This document shows positions 43,923 to 52,909 of a DNA stretch of 64,000 bases, piece by piece. Each line of letters begins with the position of its first letter. The stretch's first letter is position 1. The DNA comes from Paenibacillus sp. G2S3 (lineage in GTDB: Bacteria; Bacillota; Bacilli; Paenibacillales; Paenibacillaceae). The stretch spans positions 496,001 to 560,000 of the forward strand of contig NZ_CP126095.1 in the NCBI RefSeq assembly GCF_030123105.1. Reading direction: 5' to 3'. The notes beneath the pieces were generated by a model. That model was not told the origin of the DNA and did not search any database. It was given only the letters and a program-made list of their open reading frames with translations. The position numbers and the translations under genes were made by a program.

Positions 43923-44463
43923 TGAATCTGCAACAGCTTTAAAAAGAACGGTAATTATTGCGATTTTCGCTGCAGTGGCGGTAGTGCTTAGTCTAATAGA
44001 GGCACAGATTCCGTTATCAGGAATGGGACTGGTGCCTGGTGCTAAACTAGGATTAGCTAACATTATGATTTTGACGTGTATTTACTTTTTACGTGGACGG
44101 GATGCATTCCTGCTTGTCATACTCAAAACGTTGCTTACTGCATTTCTCCTAGGTACTTTTTCAAGCTTACTATTCAGTTTATTCGGTTCGCTGTTTAGCT
44201 TTGTTGTAATGTTCGTGTTAATGCTGATTAGTGGCAAAGGCAAGAGTATAAGCTTGATCGGAATTAGTATAGCTGGTGGGATTGCACATAATATTGGTCA
44301 GCTGCTGGCAGCTTCTATGGTATTCTCATCCCTTAGTATTTTTTATTATCTTCCCATGCTGCTGATCACTGGAGTAGTAACAGGAATTGCCGTGGGCTAT
44401 GCAGTCCGTTATTTGGTGGCTTCATTGTCAAAAATATCGCTGTTTGAAGAATTTTTGGACTGA
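43906..44463 (+). CDS. eetB: Gx transporter family membrane protein, EetB-like
   Basis: 185 residues with five to six membrane segments: 'IIAIFAAVAVVLSLIEAQIPL', 'GLANIMILTCIYFL', 'LFGSLFSFVVMFVLMLISG', 'AGGIAHNIGQLLAASMVF'. 'GLVPGAKLGLANI' is the family's conserved stretch (formerly named heptaprenyl diphosphate synthase component I). Its size and topology resemble ECF S-components, and the next three genes encode an ECF energizing module without any other S-component in sight. A transport role, possibly for flavin or another EET cofactor, is an inference. Confidence 0.8.
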   Translation: MPMSSSESATALKRTVIIAIFAAVAVVLSLIEAQIPLSGMGLVPGAKLGLANIMILTCIYFLRGRDAFLLVILKTLLTAFLLGTFSSLLFSLFGSLFSFVVMFVLMLISGKGKSISLIGISIAGGIAHNIGQLLAASMVFSSLSIFYYLPMLLITGVVTGIAVGYAVRYLVASLSKISLFEEFLD

Positions 44464-44492
44464 TTAGTCACATCAGCGGAAGGATGACTAAC

Positions 44493-45347
44493 ATGAATGA
44501 ATCATATGAAGGTCAAGAATTAGAGGGAGAAGGACAAGCTATCATCTCTCTGGATGGGGTATCGTTTGGTTATGATCCTGAGCATCCGATTCTTCAAAAT
44601 ATAACGTTATCTATTTCACAGGGACAATGGGTTAGCTTGGTTGGTCCTAATGGCTGCGGGAAGTCTACGTTAGTTAAGCTACTAAATGCTTTGTTACCTA
44701 AGAGTGCTGGCGAGATTGTGGTTAGTGGTATGCAACTAAGTGAGGAAACGATCGGAAGTATTCGGCAATGCATCGGTATGGTGTTCCAAAATCCAGATAA
44801 TCAGTTTATTGGAGCCACTGTAGAGGAAGATATCTTATTCGGCCTGGAAGGGCTTTGTTTGTCGTACGAAGATATGGCAGAACGCCTGCATGCGTATACG
44901 ACGAGGCTGGGAATAAATCATCTATTGTCCAAGCACCCAGGTGAGCTCTCTGGAGGTCAGAAGCAGCGTGTCGCTATTGCCTCCATTCTTGCTATGGAAC
45001 CAGGCATCGTCATTTTCGACGAGGCCTCTTCTATGTTGGATGAGGGAAGCAGAAATGATCTTCTTGGCATTTTGCAGGATATGCGAGCGGAAGGGAAGTA
45101 TACGATCCTTATGATTACGCATGATGCAGATGAGATTTTGGCATCGGACCGGGTGCTTGCGCTGCATGGAGGTGGTTTGGCTGCTGATGTTACACCGGCG
45201 GAGCTGTTCCGGGACGAGGAGCTTATGCAAAAATGCCATCTGCGCGAACCGTATCCGTGGCGTCTTGCCCGCGAGCTGCAGAAGCAGGGTATTCATGTGG
45301 ATGTTCCCGCCAGTGAAAAGGAGCTTATAGACACGTTATGGCCATAG
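44493..45347 (+). CDS. ecfA1: ECF transporter ATPase EcfA1
   Basis: ABC ATPase with Walker A 'GPNGCGKST', Q-loop 'VFQNPDNQF', signature 'LSGGQKQR' and Walker B 'GIVIFDEASSMLD'; the DEAS variant is typical of EcfA1. GGAAGG at 9 bases selects ATG 44493 rather than 44484. It forms a heterodimer with EcfA2 and drives transport through EcfT. Its stop overlaps ecfA2 by 10 bases. Confidence 0.9.
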   Translation: MNESYEGQELEGEGQAIISLDGVSFGYDPEHPILQNITLSISQGQWVSLVGPNGCGKSTLVKLLNALLPKSAGEIVVSGMQLSEETIGSIRQCIGMVFQNPDNQFIGATVEEDILFGLEGLCLSYEDMAERLHAYTTRLGINHLLSKHPGELSGGQKQRVAIASILAMEPGIVIFDEASSMLDEGSRNDLLGILQDMRAEGKYTILMITHDADEILASDRVLALHGGGLAADVTPAELFRDEELMQKCHLREPYPWRLARELQKQGIHVDVPASEKELIDTLWP

Positions 45348-46243
45348 AATTACAGCAAGTAAGTTACTCCTATGCTGACCGAAGCCTATGGAAGCTGACG
45401 GCGCTCCGCGACATTAATCTCAGCGTTCCACTAGGCTCTATGGTTGGTATTGCTGGGGCGACAGGCTCTGGTAAATCGACGCTGCTGCAGTTGTTTAACG
45501 GGATATTGAAACCAACGGAGGGTACGGTAAAAGTACTCGATGTAACCATCAAGGCGGGTGAGAAATCACCTAAGCTAATGCCACTACGCCGTAGAGTCGG
45601 ATTGGTATTTCAATTTCCAGAGCAGCAAATGTTTGAAGAGACGGTCGAAAAGGATCTTATCTTCGGTCCACTTAACTTCGGCATGAGCCCCGAAGAGGCA
45701 AAGGCACGTGCGAGACAGGCTATGTTGGATATGGGTCTGGATCTGGCGCTGCTAGAGCGGAATCCTTTTAAATTGAGCGGTGGGCAAATGCGCAAGGCAG
45801 CTATCGCATCCGTGCTAGCTATGGACCCTGAGGTCATCGTTCTAGATGAACCTACGGCTACGCTTGATCCCATCAGCCGTGCAGAGCTAATCCGCTTGCT
45901 GGAGCGATTATGTCGTGAGCAGGGCAGAACGATCATCGTCGTCACACATCGGATGGATGAGCTATTGCCTTACGCGGACAACTGGCTTGTCCTTAAAGAG
46001 GGCAGCACGGCGTTTCAGGGCAGCGTTAAGGCGCTGGCAGATAACCCTTCGATTCTGGAACAGTGTGGCTTGACGGTTCCGCAGTCCCTTCGTTACTGGC
46101 GTGCAGTAGCTGATCGCTTTGGTCTTACGGATGAAGCGCCTCGCTTAACGGCAGAGAGCTTAGCGGAGCTAATCGCTTCGCTGCCATCTGGATCAGGCAA
46201 CTCTAGCGAGCAGCACGAAGGAAAGAGGGATGGCCATGAATGA
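45338..46243 (+). CDS. ecfA2: ECF transporter ATPase EcfA2
   Basis: Second ATPase of the module: Walker A 'GATGSGKST', 'VFQFPEQQMFEETVEKDLIFGP' (the Q-loop block typical of EcfA2), signature 'LSGGQMRK' and Walker B 'VIVLDEPTATLD'. 301 residues, with a C-terminal extension as usual. It overlaps both ecfA1 and ecfT, so the three are translated together. Confidence 0.9.
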   Translation: MAIELQQVSYSYADRSLWKLTALRDINLSVPLGSMVGIAGATGSGKSTLLQLFNGILKPTEGTVKVLDVTIKAGEKSPKLMPLRRRVGLVFQFPEQQMFEETVEKDLIFGPLNFGMSPEEAKARARQAMLDMGLDLALLERNPFKLSGGQMRKAAIASVLAMDPEVIVLDEPTATLDPISRAELIRLLERLCREQGRTIIVVTHRMDELLPYADNWLVLKEGSTAFQGSVKALADNPSILEQCGLTVPQSLRYWRAVADRFGLTDEAPRLTAESLAELIASLPSGSGNSSEQHEGKRDGHE

Positions 46244-47027
46244 GAAGCTAATCATAGGGCGCAGTATTGAGACCGGTTCATGGGTGCACAAGCTAGATGC
46301 GCGTGCCAAAATCACCGGAATGCTATTATACGTAGCCGTTATCCTGCTCTCCCGTTCATGGATGGCTATGGCGCTGCTGGCTATTTTCTCAATAGCTGTT
46401 ATGGCTTCCACTCGGATTCCGCTTAAATACTTCCTGAAAGCAGCTAAGCCTTTACGTTATTTAATGCTATTCATCTTTATCGTACAGCTGCTGTCTGTGA
46501 AGACGGGGGAGGCGGTGCTGACGCTTGGTTCGTGGTCTGTTTATGAGGGAGGGCTAAGATTAGGCGCATTTTCGGTCATCCGCATGTTCTTTCTGATCAC
46601 TTTCACGGCGCTACTTACATTCACCACAACGCCGGGTAAGCTGAATCAAGGGCTGGAGGGGATTTTGGCTCCTTTCAAAAAGTTTGGCTTAAAGCCCGAC
46701 CGTATCACACTGATGATCAGCATTTCCCTTCGTTTCATACCTACGATTCTAGATGAGTCGCAGATTATCATGAAAGCGCAGGCCTCACGGGGTGCCGATC
46801 TGAAAGAGCTGCCTTTGAAGGAAAAGGGACGAATGTTAGTCTCTCTGCTGGTTCCGATTATCGCTAGTGCGTTTAGGCGTGCACAGGATCTGGTGTATTC
46901 CATGGAAGCCCGTGGCTTTCGTATGGATGCTCCGCGTAGTCAGTATCACCGCCTAAGGTGGGGTATATTCGATACTGTTTTTATTACTATGTTTATTGTA
47001 ATGGGGATTGCAGTAGCTTTGGTGTAA
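46230..47027 (+). CDS. ecfT: ECF transporter transmembrane protein EcfT
   Basis: 265 residues. After a short N-terminus ('HKLDARAKITGMLLYVAVILLS') come five or so membrane helices and the two coupling-helix motifs 'SQIIMKAQASRGADLKELPL' and 'LVYSMEARGFRMDAPRSQ' with the conserved A-R-G triads that touch the ATPases. It overlaps the ecfA2 stop by 14 bases. In most bacilli the shared ecfA1A2T genes sit in the ribosomal protein region; here a full set is joined to eetAB, so it may be a dedicated module. Confidence 0.9.
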   Translation: MAMNEKLIIGRSIETGSWVHKLDARAKITGMLLYVAVILLSRSWMAMALLAIFSIAVMASTRIPLKYFLKAAKPLRYLMLFIFIVQLLSVKTGEAVLTLGSWSVYEGGLRLGAFSVIRMFFLITFTALLTFTTTPGKLNQGLEGILAPFKKFGLKPDRITLMISISLRFIPTILDESQIIMKAQASRGADLKELPLKEKGRMLVSLLVPIIASAFRRAQDLVYSMEARGFRMDAPRSQYHRLRWGIFDTVFITMFIVMGIAVALV

Positions 47028-47070
47028 AGTACAACTTGTATGGAGAGTATCAACTTGGGAGGGAACTTGA

Positions 47071-48996
47071 ATGGCACGTTATTTTAACGGTAGAGAGATT
47101 GAATTATTAGCACCCGCAGGAACGTTTGAGATTTTCAAGGAAGTGATCCAGTCACGATGTGATGCAGTGTACTTTGGTGGACCCGTATTGAATATGAGAA
47201 TGATGCGAAAAGGATATAATCTGTCTCATGAGGAGATCGTAGAGGCGCTAGATATTGCTCACCGTCTAGACAAAAAAGTGTATATCACAGTGAATAACCT
47301 ATTTAGCGAAGAAGATGTGGAAGAGGCTAGAGAATATCTGCGTTTCCTTGACAGTGCTCGTCCGGATGCATTGATTGTTCAGGATATGGCAGTACTGGAG
47401 CTAATTCGCGAGATGGAGCTTAATCTTGCTATTCACTCTTCGGTCATGATGAATGTTCACAATCTGGAAATGATCTACGCATTGCGTGATCTGGGTGTAA
47501 GTCGTGTGGTTACTTCGCGGGAAATGGATTTGCAGACAGCTAAGCTGCTAGGTCAGCGGAGTGGGATGGAACTGGAGTATTTTATTCACGGGGATATGTG
47601 CTCGGTTCACGGTGCGAATTGTTATTTCAGCTCCCATGTATTCGGTATGAGCAGTAACCGTGGGAAATGTATGAAGCCATGCCGCTGGGATTATCGGGTT
47701 AAAAAAGACGGGTATGTATATCCGGCTGAATACCCACTAGCTGTAAAAGATATGTTCATGTATGAGCATCTTCCGGAATTGATTGAATCAGGGATTACCT
47801 CCTTCAAAATAGAGGGCCGCATGCGGGATAAGGAATTTATGGTTATGCTAGCGAATAGCTACGGCGAAGCTATTGATCGCTATATTGATGATCCGATAGG
47901 TTTTGATCGCACGGTCGATACGAAAGAACTTTATAACAACCGTAAACGTGACTTTTCGACGGCGTATGCTTTCGGCAAACCAGGTCTGGCTAACATTAAC
48001 CGCCGTTATGAAGGTACTGGTAAATTCTATAGCACTGGAAAAGTATTCAGTACACCAACTGCAGAGCGTGAGTTGTCTGAGAAACGAGTTGAGCAGCTGC
48101 GGGAAAGATTGGCTGAGGTCAAGCAGCCGCAGAAGACAAAAGCTAAGTTAGCTGTACGTGTGAATAATATGGATCAGGCACGGATGGTCTTAGAGCTTGG
48201 CGTAGATAGCCTGTACTTGCCAGGGGATGTATTTGAACCAGATAAACCTTTTACAAAGCGTGACATCAAGGAACTGGGTGAACTGAAGGGCGATAGCAAA
48301 ATCTACTTGGGATTGCCACGTATGATGACCGAGCTGCATTTTGACCAATATGATCAATTGCTTGGCGGAGAACGCTTGCCGATTGACGGTCTTATCGTTA
48401 CAAATTTAGGAGCCATTCGTCGTTATAACAATACAGGTTATCCGCTAATTGGGGACAGTAATTTAAATGTATACAATCATCTTTCAGCGCAATTATATAC
48501 TAACTTAGGTTTGACTCAGCTTTCGGTGTCTCCGGAAATGACGTTAGAGCATTTTGCTACCTTTGCCTCTAGTTGTGAAACGCCTTTGGAAGTTGTTGTT
48601 CATGGTACGCCTGCACTAATGTATATGGAACATGATCTTTATGAGAATACGGAGTTAATGGAGCCTATTGCTGAAGAGGATAATCAATATGTACACAATA
48701 ATGTATTGGTCCTAAAGACAGACAAAGGTGAGAATCCGGTATATCGTGATCAGCACGGCCGTTGCCATCTTTTATTCGCAAAAGAGCTCTGCTATTTACC
48801 TTTGTTGAGTGAGATGAGTGGACTAGGAATATCAAGCTTCCGCATTGAAGGAGCAACCTATAGCGTCGAACAGCTACGTGAAATTATTGTTTCTTATCAA
48901 CAGGCAATTAACGGAGTAGATAAGAAGGAAGACATGCTTGGTGGCCTTAAGCCAATCTATGCTGGGTATACTTTGGGCTCGCTGCAGTTCAACTAA
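47071..48996 (+). CDS. Peptidase U32 family protein
   Basis: 641 residues. The N-terminal part has the U32 pattern: 'IELLAPAGTFEIFKEVIQSR', 'DAVYFGG', and the cysteine block 'YFIHGDMCSVHGANCYFSS'... 'NRGKCMKPCRWDYR', whose four Cys are those that hold a cluster or metal in U32 proteins. Members of this family act in tRNA/rRNA hydroxylation (TrhP, RlhA) rather than only as collagenases. The protein is longer than the ~400-450-residue members and ends in a second domain. GGGAGG precedes the ATG. It follows ecfT by 43 bases on the same strand; a link to EET is not established. Confidence 0.85.
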   Translation: MARYFNGREIELLAPAGTFEIFKEVIQSRCDAVYFGGPVLNMRMMRKGYNLSHEEIVEALDIAHRLDKKVYITVNNLFSEEDVEEAREYLRFLDSARPDALIVQDMAVLELIREMELNLAIHSSVMMNVHNLEMIYALRDLGVSRVVTSREMDLQTAKLLGQRSGMELEYFIHGDMCSVHGANCYFSSHVFGMSSNRGKCMKPCRWDYRVKKDGYVYPAEYPLAVKDMFMYEHLPELIESGITSFKIEGRMRDKEFMVMLANSYGEAIDRYIDDPIGFDRTVDTKELYNNRKRDFSTAYAFGKPGLANINRRYEGTGKFYSTGKVFSTPTAERELSEKRVEQLRERLAEVKQPQKTKAKLAVRVNNMDQARMVLELGVDSLYLPGDVFEPDKPFTKRDIKELGELKGDSKIYLGLPRMMTELHFDQYDQLLGGERLPIDGLIVTNLGAIRRYNNTGYPLIGDSNLNVYNHLSAQLYTNLGLTQLSVSPEMTLEHFATFASSCETPLEVVVHGTPALMYMEHDLYENTELMEPIAEEDNQYVHNNVLVLKTDKGENPVYRDQHGRCHLLFAKELCYLPLLSEMSGLGISSFRIEGATYSVEQLREIIVSYQQAINGVDKKEDMLGGLKPIYAGYTLGSLQFN

Positions 48997-49093
48997 TTGT
49001 ATTTAAATGGGAACTAGATATCACCGAGTGATAGGGTGATGCACAGGACTCTATGAATAAGTTACTATTTTCACAAAAAGGAGAGAACCCTTC

Positions 49094-50380
49094 ATGGAAC
49101 AACAAGACTTCATCGGAAGAGAAGCAGTAGCATCCAAACGTAAGCAGTATTTCTATCCTTGTACACAGCATTTTTACCGTGATGCACCTCAGCTTGTTCG
49201 TGGTTCAATGCAGTTTGTTTATGATGAGAAGGGTAAATCCTATACCGATTTCTTTGCGGGTGTATCCGTAGTCGCATGTGGTCACTGTAATCCAGCCATA
49301 ACGGTACGCACGATTGAGCAGCTGCAGCAGCTGCAGCATACGACAACTATCTACTTAACTCAACCGAGTGTAGACTTGGCTGAACGTTTGGAAGAGGTTA
49401 TGCCGGGTGGACTACGTCGGACCTTCTTCGTTAACAGTGGCTCTGAGGCTAATGAAGGAGCTTTGCTGCTCGCCCGGATGTATACGGGACGTAAAGGGTT
49501 TATAGCGCTGGAGAGCGGATTACATGGCCGTACCAATCTAACTATGAGTGTGACAGGTCTGCCTATGTGGCGTACCGATAAATACTTGGATCATGATGTA
49601 GAGTTTATACCGCGCCCTTATCATCCGGATTTATCGCTGGAGGAAGCGGCATCGTTATCCCTGGAATCGCTAGAGCGGGTGCTTGAAGAGAAGGGGAACA
49701 CTATCGCTGCCATGATCGTAGAGCCAATCCAAGGCAACGGTGGAATGATTATGCCAACCCGAACCTACTTCCGTGATGTAAAAGCATTGTTAGAGAGATA
49801 CGGTGTACTCCTAATCGCTGATGAAATCCAAACTGGATTTGGACGTACTGGTAAAATGTTTGCTATGGAGCATTTTGACGTTGTGCCCGATATTATAAGT
49901 ATGGCCAAAGCACTCGGTAACGGAATTCCAGTTGCAGCCTTCGCTACAACCGATGAGATTGCCCTTGCCCTAAATCGTCCTTCAGCTTCCACATTTGGGG
50001 GGAATCCGGTATCTGCTGCAACAGCGCTGGCTGTGCTTGATTATATTCGAGATGAACGGCTTCCTGAACGCTCGGTACAACTCGGAGAAAGATTGAAGGC
50101 AGGTCTGGAGACTCTACAAGCTCGGTATCCTTCGTTAATCGTTGATGTACGGGGAACTGGACTTATGTTAGGGGCGGAGCTAGCTGGTGCAGATGCTGAA
50201 GGCGCAGCGGCACTTACAGATCAAGTGCTGGAGGCGATGAAGGACCGAGGTTATCTAATTGGCAAAAATGGCATAGGGCGCAATGTACTGGCCTTCCAGC
50301 CACCGATGATTATTACGGAAGAGGATATCGACGGGATGCTTATCGTCCTGAACGAAGTTCTTGCAGACCATAATCATTAA
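49094..50380 (+). CDS. Class III aminotransferase (PLP-dependent)
   Basis: 428 residues. The PLP lysine is Lys272 in 'IISMAKALGNGIPVAAF'; the Asp-containing 'LIADEIQTGFGRTGKMFA' and 'FFVNSGSEANEGALLLARM' are standard class III motifs. The closest pattern I recall is alanine-glyoxylate/beta-alanine-type enzymes (AGXT2-like) rather than ornithine or GABA transaminases, but the substrate is uncertain. AAAGGAGAG is 9 bases ahead of the ATG. It sits between the U32 gene and the prenyltransferase, inside the EET block. Confidence 0.85.
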   Translation: MEQQDFIGREAVASKRKQYFYPCTQHFYRDAPQLVRGSMQFVYDEKGKSYTDFFAGVSVVACGHCNPAITVRTIEQLQQLQHTTTIYLTQPSVDLAERLEEVMPGGLRRTFFVNSGSEANEGALLLARMYTGRKGFIALESGLHGRTNLTMSVTGLPMWRTDKYLDHDVEFIPRPYHPDLSLEEAASLSLESLERVLEEKGNTIAAMIVEPIQGNGGMIMPTRTYFRDVKALLERYGVLLIADEIQTGFGRTGKMFAMEHFDVVPDIISMAKALGNGIPVAAFATTDEIALALNRPSASTFGGNPVSAATALAVLDYIRDERLPERSVQLGERLKAGLETLQARYPSLIVDVRGTGLMLGAELAGADAEGAAALTDQVLEAMKDRGYLIGKNGIGRNVLAFQPPMIITEEDIDGMLIVLNEVLADHNH

Positions 50381-50419
50381 TGGAATTAAACACAGTAGTG
50401 AAGAAAGAGGAATGCACGA

Positions 50420-51304
50420 ATGGCGATTCTAAACATATGTAAAACTGCAGGTCTAAAACTAAAAATGTTCAGCGAATTGGTAATGTTCTCTCATACGCTT
50501 TTTTCGCTACCATTTGCTATTATATCGATGGTATGGGCTGCAGGGGGCTGGCCATCGGGACATGTGATGATCTGGGGATTGATTGCGTTGATAGGTGCCC
50601 GTAATGGCGCAAATGCATTCAATCGGCTGGCGGACCGTACGTTCGATGAACAGAATCCTCGTACGGCACATCGACATCTGCCTCAACGCTTACTGGCGGA
50701 AAAAGAAGTTGTTGTCTTTGTTATTGTCAACTATGCCATTTTCATTGTGGCTTCAGGCATGCTTAATTTGCTCTGCTTGATCTTGTCACCAGTGGCGATC
50801 GTATTGATATCAACCTATTCTTACACGAAGCGGTTTACTTTTCTCAGCCATTTATATTTAGGGTTTGTTATTGCTTCTGCACCGATTGGTGCATGGTTCG
50901 CTGTAACCGGAAATATCGCATTTACACCGTTTGTTATCGGAACGGTGGTTATGCTTTGGATTGCCGGCTTTGATATTATTTACGGCACGCAGGATATCGA
51001 CTTTGATCGGCGTCATGGTCTATGGTCTATTCCTAGTTTCTTTGGACTGGAGAATGCCCTGCGCATTGCAAAAGGTCTACATTTCATCATGATTATGCTG
51101 CTATTGTTCTTATATTTATGGCGGGATCTCGGCTGGATGTATCTGGTGGGGATTGGCATTGCGACGCTGCTCCTGATGACCGAGCATAAGATTATAAAAC
51201 CATCGAATCGTAAGCTGATGAAGGTGGCTTCTTATAATTTGAATCAGGTGATCAGCATAGTGATTTTATTGTGTACACTGATTGATTTTTTTTATGTTAG
51301 CTAG
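50420..51304 (+). CDS. UbiA-family polyprenyltransferase (MqnP/DmkA type)
   Basis: 294 residues, about eight membrane helices. The two Asp-rich motifs are clear: 'NAFNRLADRTFDEQNPRT' (N-x-x-x-D-x-x-x-D) and 'FDIIYGTQDIDFDRRHGL'. It attaches a polyprenyl chain to an aromatic head group. In Listeria EET loci the equivalent DmkA makes a demethylmenaquinone pool dedicated to Ndh2. The sequence also resembles MqnP-type enzymes of futalosine pathways. It faces the convergent polyprenyl synthase gene across a ~600-base repeat-filled gap. Confidence 0.85.
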   Translation: MAILNICKTAGLKLKMFSELVMFSHTLFSLPFAIISMVWAAGGWPSGHVMIWGLIALIGARNGANAFNRLADRTFDEQNPRTAHRHLPQRLLAEKEVVVFVIVNYAIFIVASGMLNLLCLILSPVAIVLISTYSYTKRFTFLSHLYLGFVIASAPIGAWFAVTGNIAFTPFVIGTVVMLWIAGFDIIYGTQDIDFDRRHGLWSIPSFFGLENALRIAKGLHFIMIMLLLFLYLWRDLGWMYLVGIGIATLLLMTEHKIIKPSNRKLMKVASYNLNQVISIVILLCTLIDFFYVS

Positions 51305-51336
51305 GGAGCAATAAGGCGGTGGTTAGGAAGCAGCAC

Positions 51337-51490
51337 TGCGTGGAATGTTGGACTTTCGATCGCTGTTATTCTCGGATTTCTTTGATTTGAACCGCTATTT
51401 GCGGTAGAAATCCGAGAATAGCGTATGCTTTCGAAGTGAGCTTTCCTACGGAAAGCTTTCGGGCGAGCGCTACGCTTCTACAGTTCCAAA
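51337..51490 (-). repeat. Intergenic palindromic repeat (REP-like), long copy
   Basis: Its reverse complement aligns with 29628-29743, starting TTTGGAACTGTAGAAGCG and including TATTCTCGGATTTCTACCGC and its inverted match. It has an extra internal hairpin CGAAAGCTTTCCGTAGGAAAGC. The long arms would fold into one extended stem. Confidence 0.75.
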
Positions 51491-51665
51491 ATTCCACTCC
51501 GTTCCGTCCTAACCTCCAAGCTAACAACAAAAGACAATAGCCTACCCAAAAGGGGGGAGGCAATGGGATCGGAAGCTGGCTACGCGGCTTTCCTTTTTTG
51601 TTTTTGTGGGCATCTGCGAGGGGGGGAGAGCAGTGTGAGAGGGCTGAACTAATCTAAGGTAGACT

Positions 51666-51734
51666 TATAGGGGAAAACTCCCTATATTTCCGAGCTTAAG
51701 TGACTTTCGATCTTGTTATAGGGAAAGTCTCCCT
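51666..51734 (+). repeat. Two copies of a small TATAGGG/CCCT hairpin
   Basis: TATAGGGGAAAACTCCCTATA (51666-51686) and TATAGGGAAAGTCTCCCT (51717-51734), 51 bases apart. Purpose unknown; short intergenic hairpins of this look are common in this kind of genome. Confidence 0.45.
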
Positions 51735-51844
51735 CTAAATTGGCTGATTAGTCTATAAACCATACAAATTCAAGTTTTTAGAATCTCCGAGAGCTAAACA
51801 CGCTCGCGGGCGCTGCGCTACGTTCGGCTTGTTTAGCAAGCACA

Positions 51845-51893
51845 CAAAAAAACGGATACCAACCCAAGTAAATGGGTGGTATCCGTTTTTGAT
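51845..51893 (-). terminator. Terminator of the polyprenyl synthase gene
   Basis: AAAAAACGGATACCA and TGGTATCCGTTTTT form a strong stem; the A run on the left is a U run on the minus-strand transcript. It also suits the convergent prenyltransferase. Confidence 0.8.
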
Positions 51894-51911
51894 TGCTCCG
51901 AGAGCAGGTCC

Positions 51912-52892
51912 TTAGCGATCACGGTCGGCAAAATATTGCAGTAGCGTATCCAGGTCGGCATGCGCCGGATAGGAGGAAAGCTGCTGAACAATCGCTCCAG
52001 CCTTATCCAGGTAGTTCTGACTGAACTGTTCGGCGCGAGCTAGGGCATCGCTTTTTTTAATAAGGGCGAGTACATATGCTACCTCGGCGTCGGAAGAATC
52101 AGGGCCGATTGCACGAATCACAGGCGAAAGCTTTGGATCCTGTAATGCATAAAGCACTGGCAGGGTAACCTGACCATGGCGCAGATCGCTGCCAGCTGGC
52201 TTACCCAGTACAGCCTCGGACTGAGTGAAATCCAGCAGGTCATCTTGTATTTGAAATGACATCCCTAAGGCTTCACCAAAGGTATACAGAAGGTTGGCGA
52301 CTTCCTCTGAGCTTTCAGTGGATAATGCACCCACACGTAAGCAGGTAGCCATAAGAAGAGCCGTTTTGTTTAAGGACTTCTCCAGATACTGGTCCATTGT
52401 AATTTCATAATCAAAGGCATGTTCCATTTGCTGATACTCACCTAGGCAGAGCTGAGCGGTAGCTACAGAAGATAAGTCATGAACATATTTGTTTTTGTCT
52501 CCGGTATATTTGCTTAGCAGTTCGATAACCCGGGCGGACATATAATTGCCAATATGCACAGCTGATAGTGTGCCCGTCTTAGTATGTAGGGCGGGTTTGC
52601 CCCGCCGTAACTCAGAATCGTCAATGATATCATCATGAATTAATGAGGCAACATGAATAAATTCAGCGGCAGCAGCTAATTGAAGCGCTCTTCGACCCGT
52701 ATCCTTTCGGCCAAAGCGACTGCCAACAATGACCATAAGAGGACGGAGGCGTTTACCTCCAGAATTTATAAGCTCAAGAACACTCTGCCCGAGTTGAGAT
52801 TTCTTAGGAACATCCTTATCACGTGCCACAAGATTTACAATTTCACGATTAATTTCATTTATGTCTATGTTTAAGGACTCATGCAGCTTCAT
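51912..52892 (-). CDS. Polyprenyl (heptaprenyl-type) diphosphate synthase, DmkB/HepT-like
   Basis: 326 residues from ATG 52892. First Asp-rich motif 'ASLIHDDIIDDSELRRGKPA', second 'SFQIQDDLLDFT', plus 'GGKRLRPLMVIVGS'. It builds the isoprenoid tail used by the prenyltransferase. An in-frame TTG seven codons earlier overlaps the stop of the upstream gene; GGTGGG before ATG 52892 is better placed. Close coupling with the small gene upstream recalls two-component heptaprenyl synthases (HepS/HepT). Chain length cannot be told from sequence alone. Confidence 0.88.
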   Translation of the reverse strand: MKLHESLNIDINEINREIVNLVARDKDVPKKSQLGQSVLELINSGGKRLRPLMVIVGSRFGRKDTGRRALQLAAAAEFIHVASLIHDDIIDDSELRRGKPALHTKTGTLSAVHIGNYMSARVIELLSKYTGDKNKYVHDLSSVATAQLCLGEYQQMEHAFDYEITMDQYLEKSLNKTALLMATCLRVGALSTESSEEVANLLYTFGEALGMSFQIQDDLLDFTQSEAVLGKPAGSDLRHGQVTLPVLYALQDPKLSPVIRAIGPDSSDAEVAYVLALIKKSDALARAEQFSQNYLDKAGAIVQQLSSYPAHADLDTLLQYFADRDR

Positions 52893-52909
52893 CTTATAGA
52901 TCCCACCTG

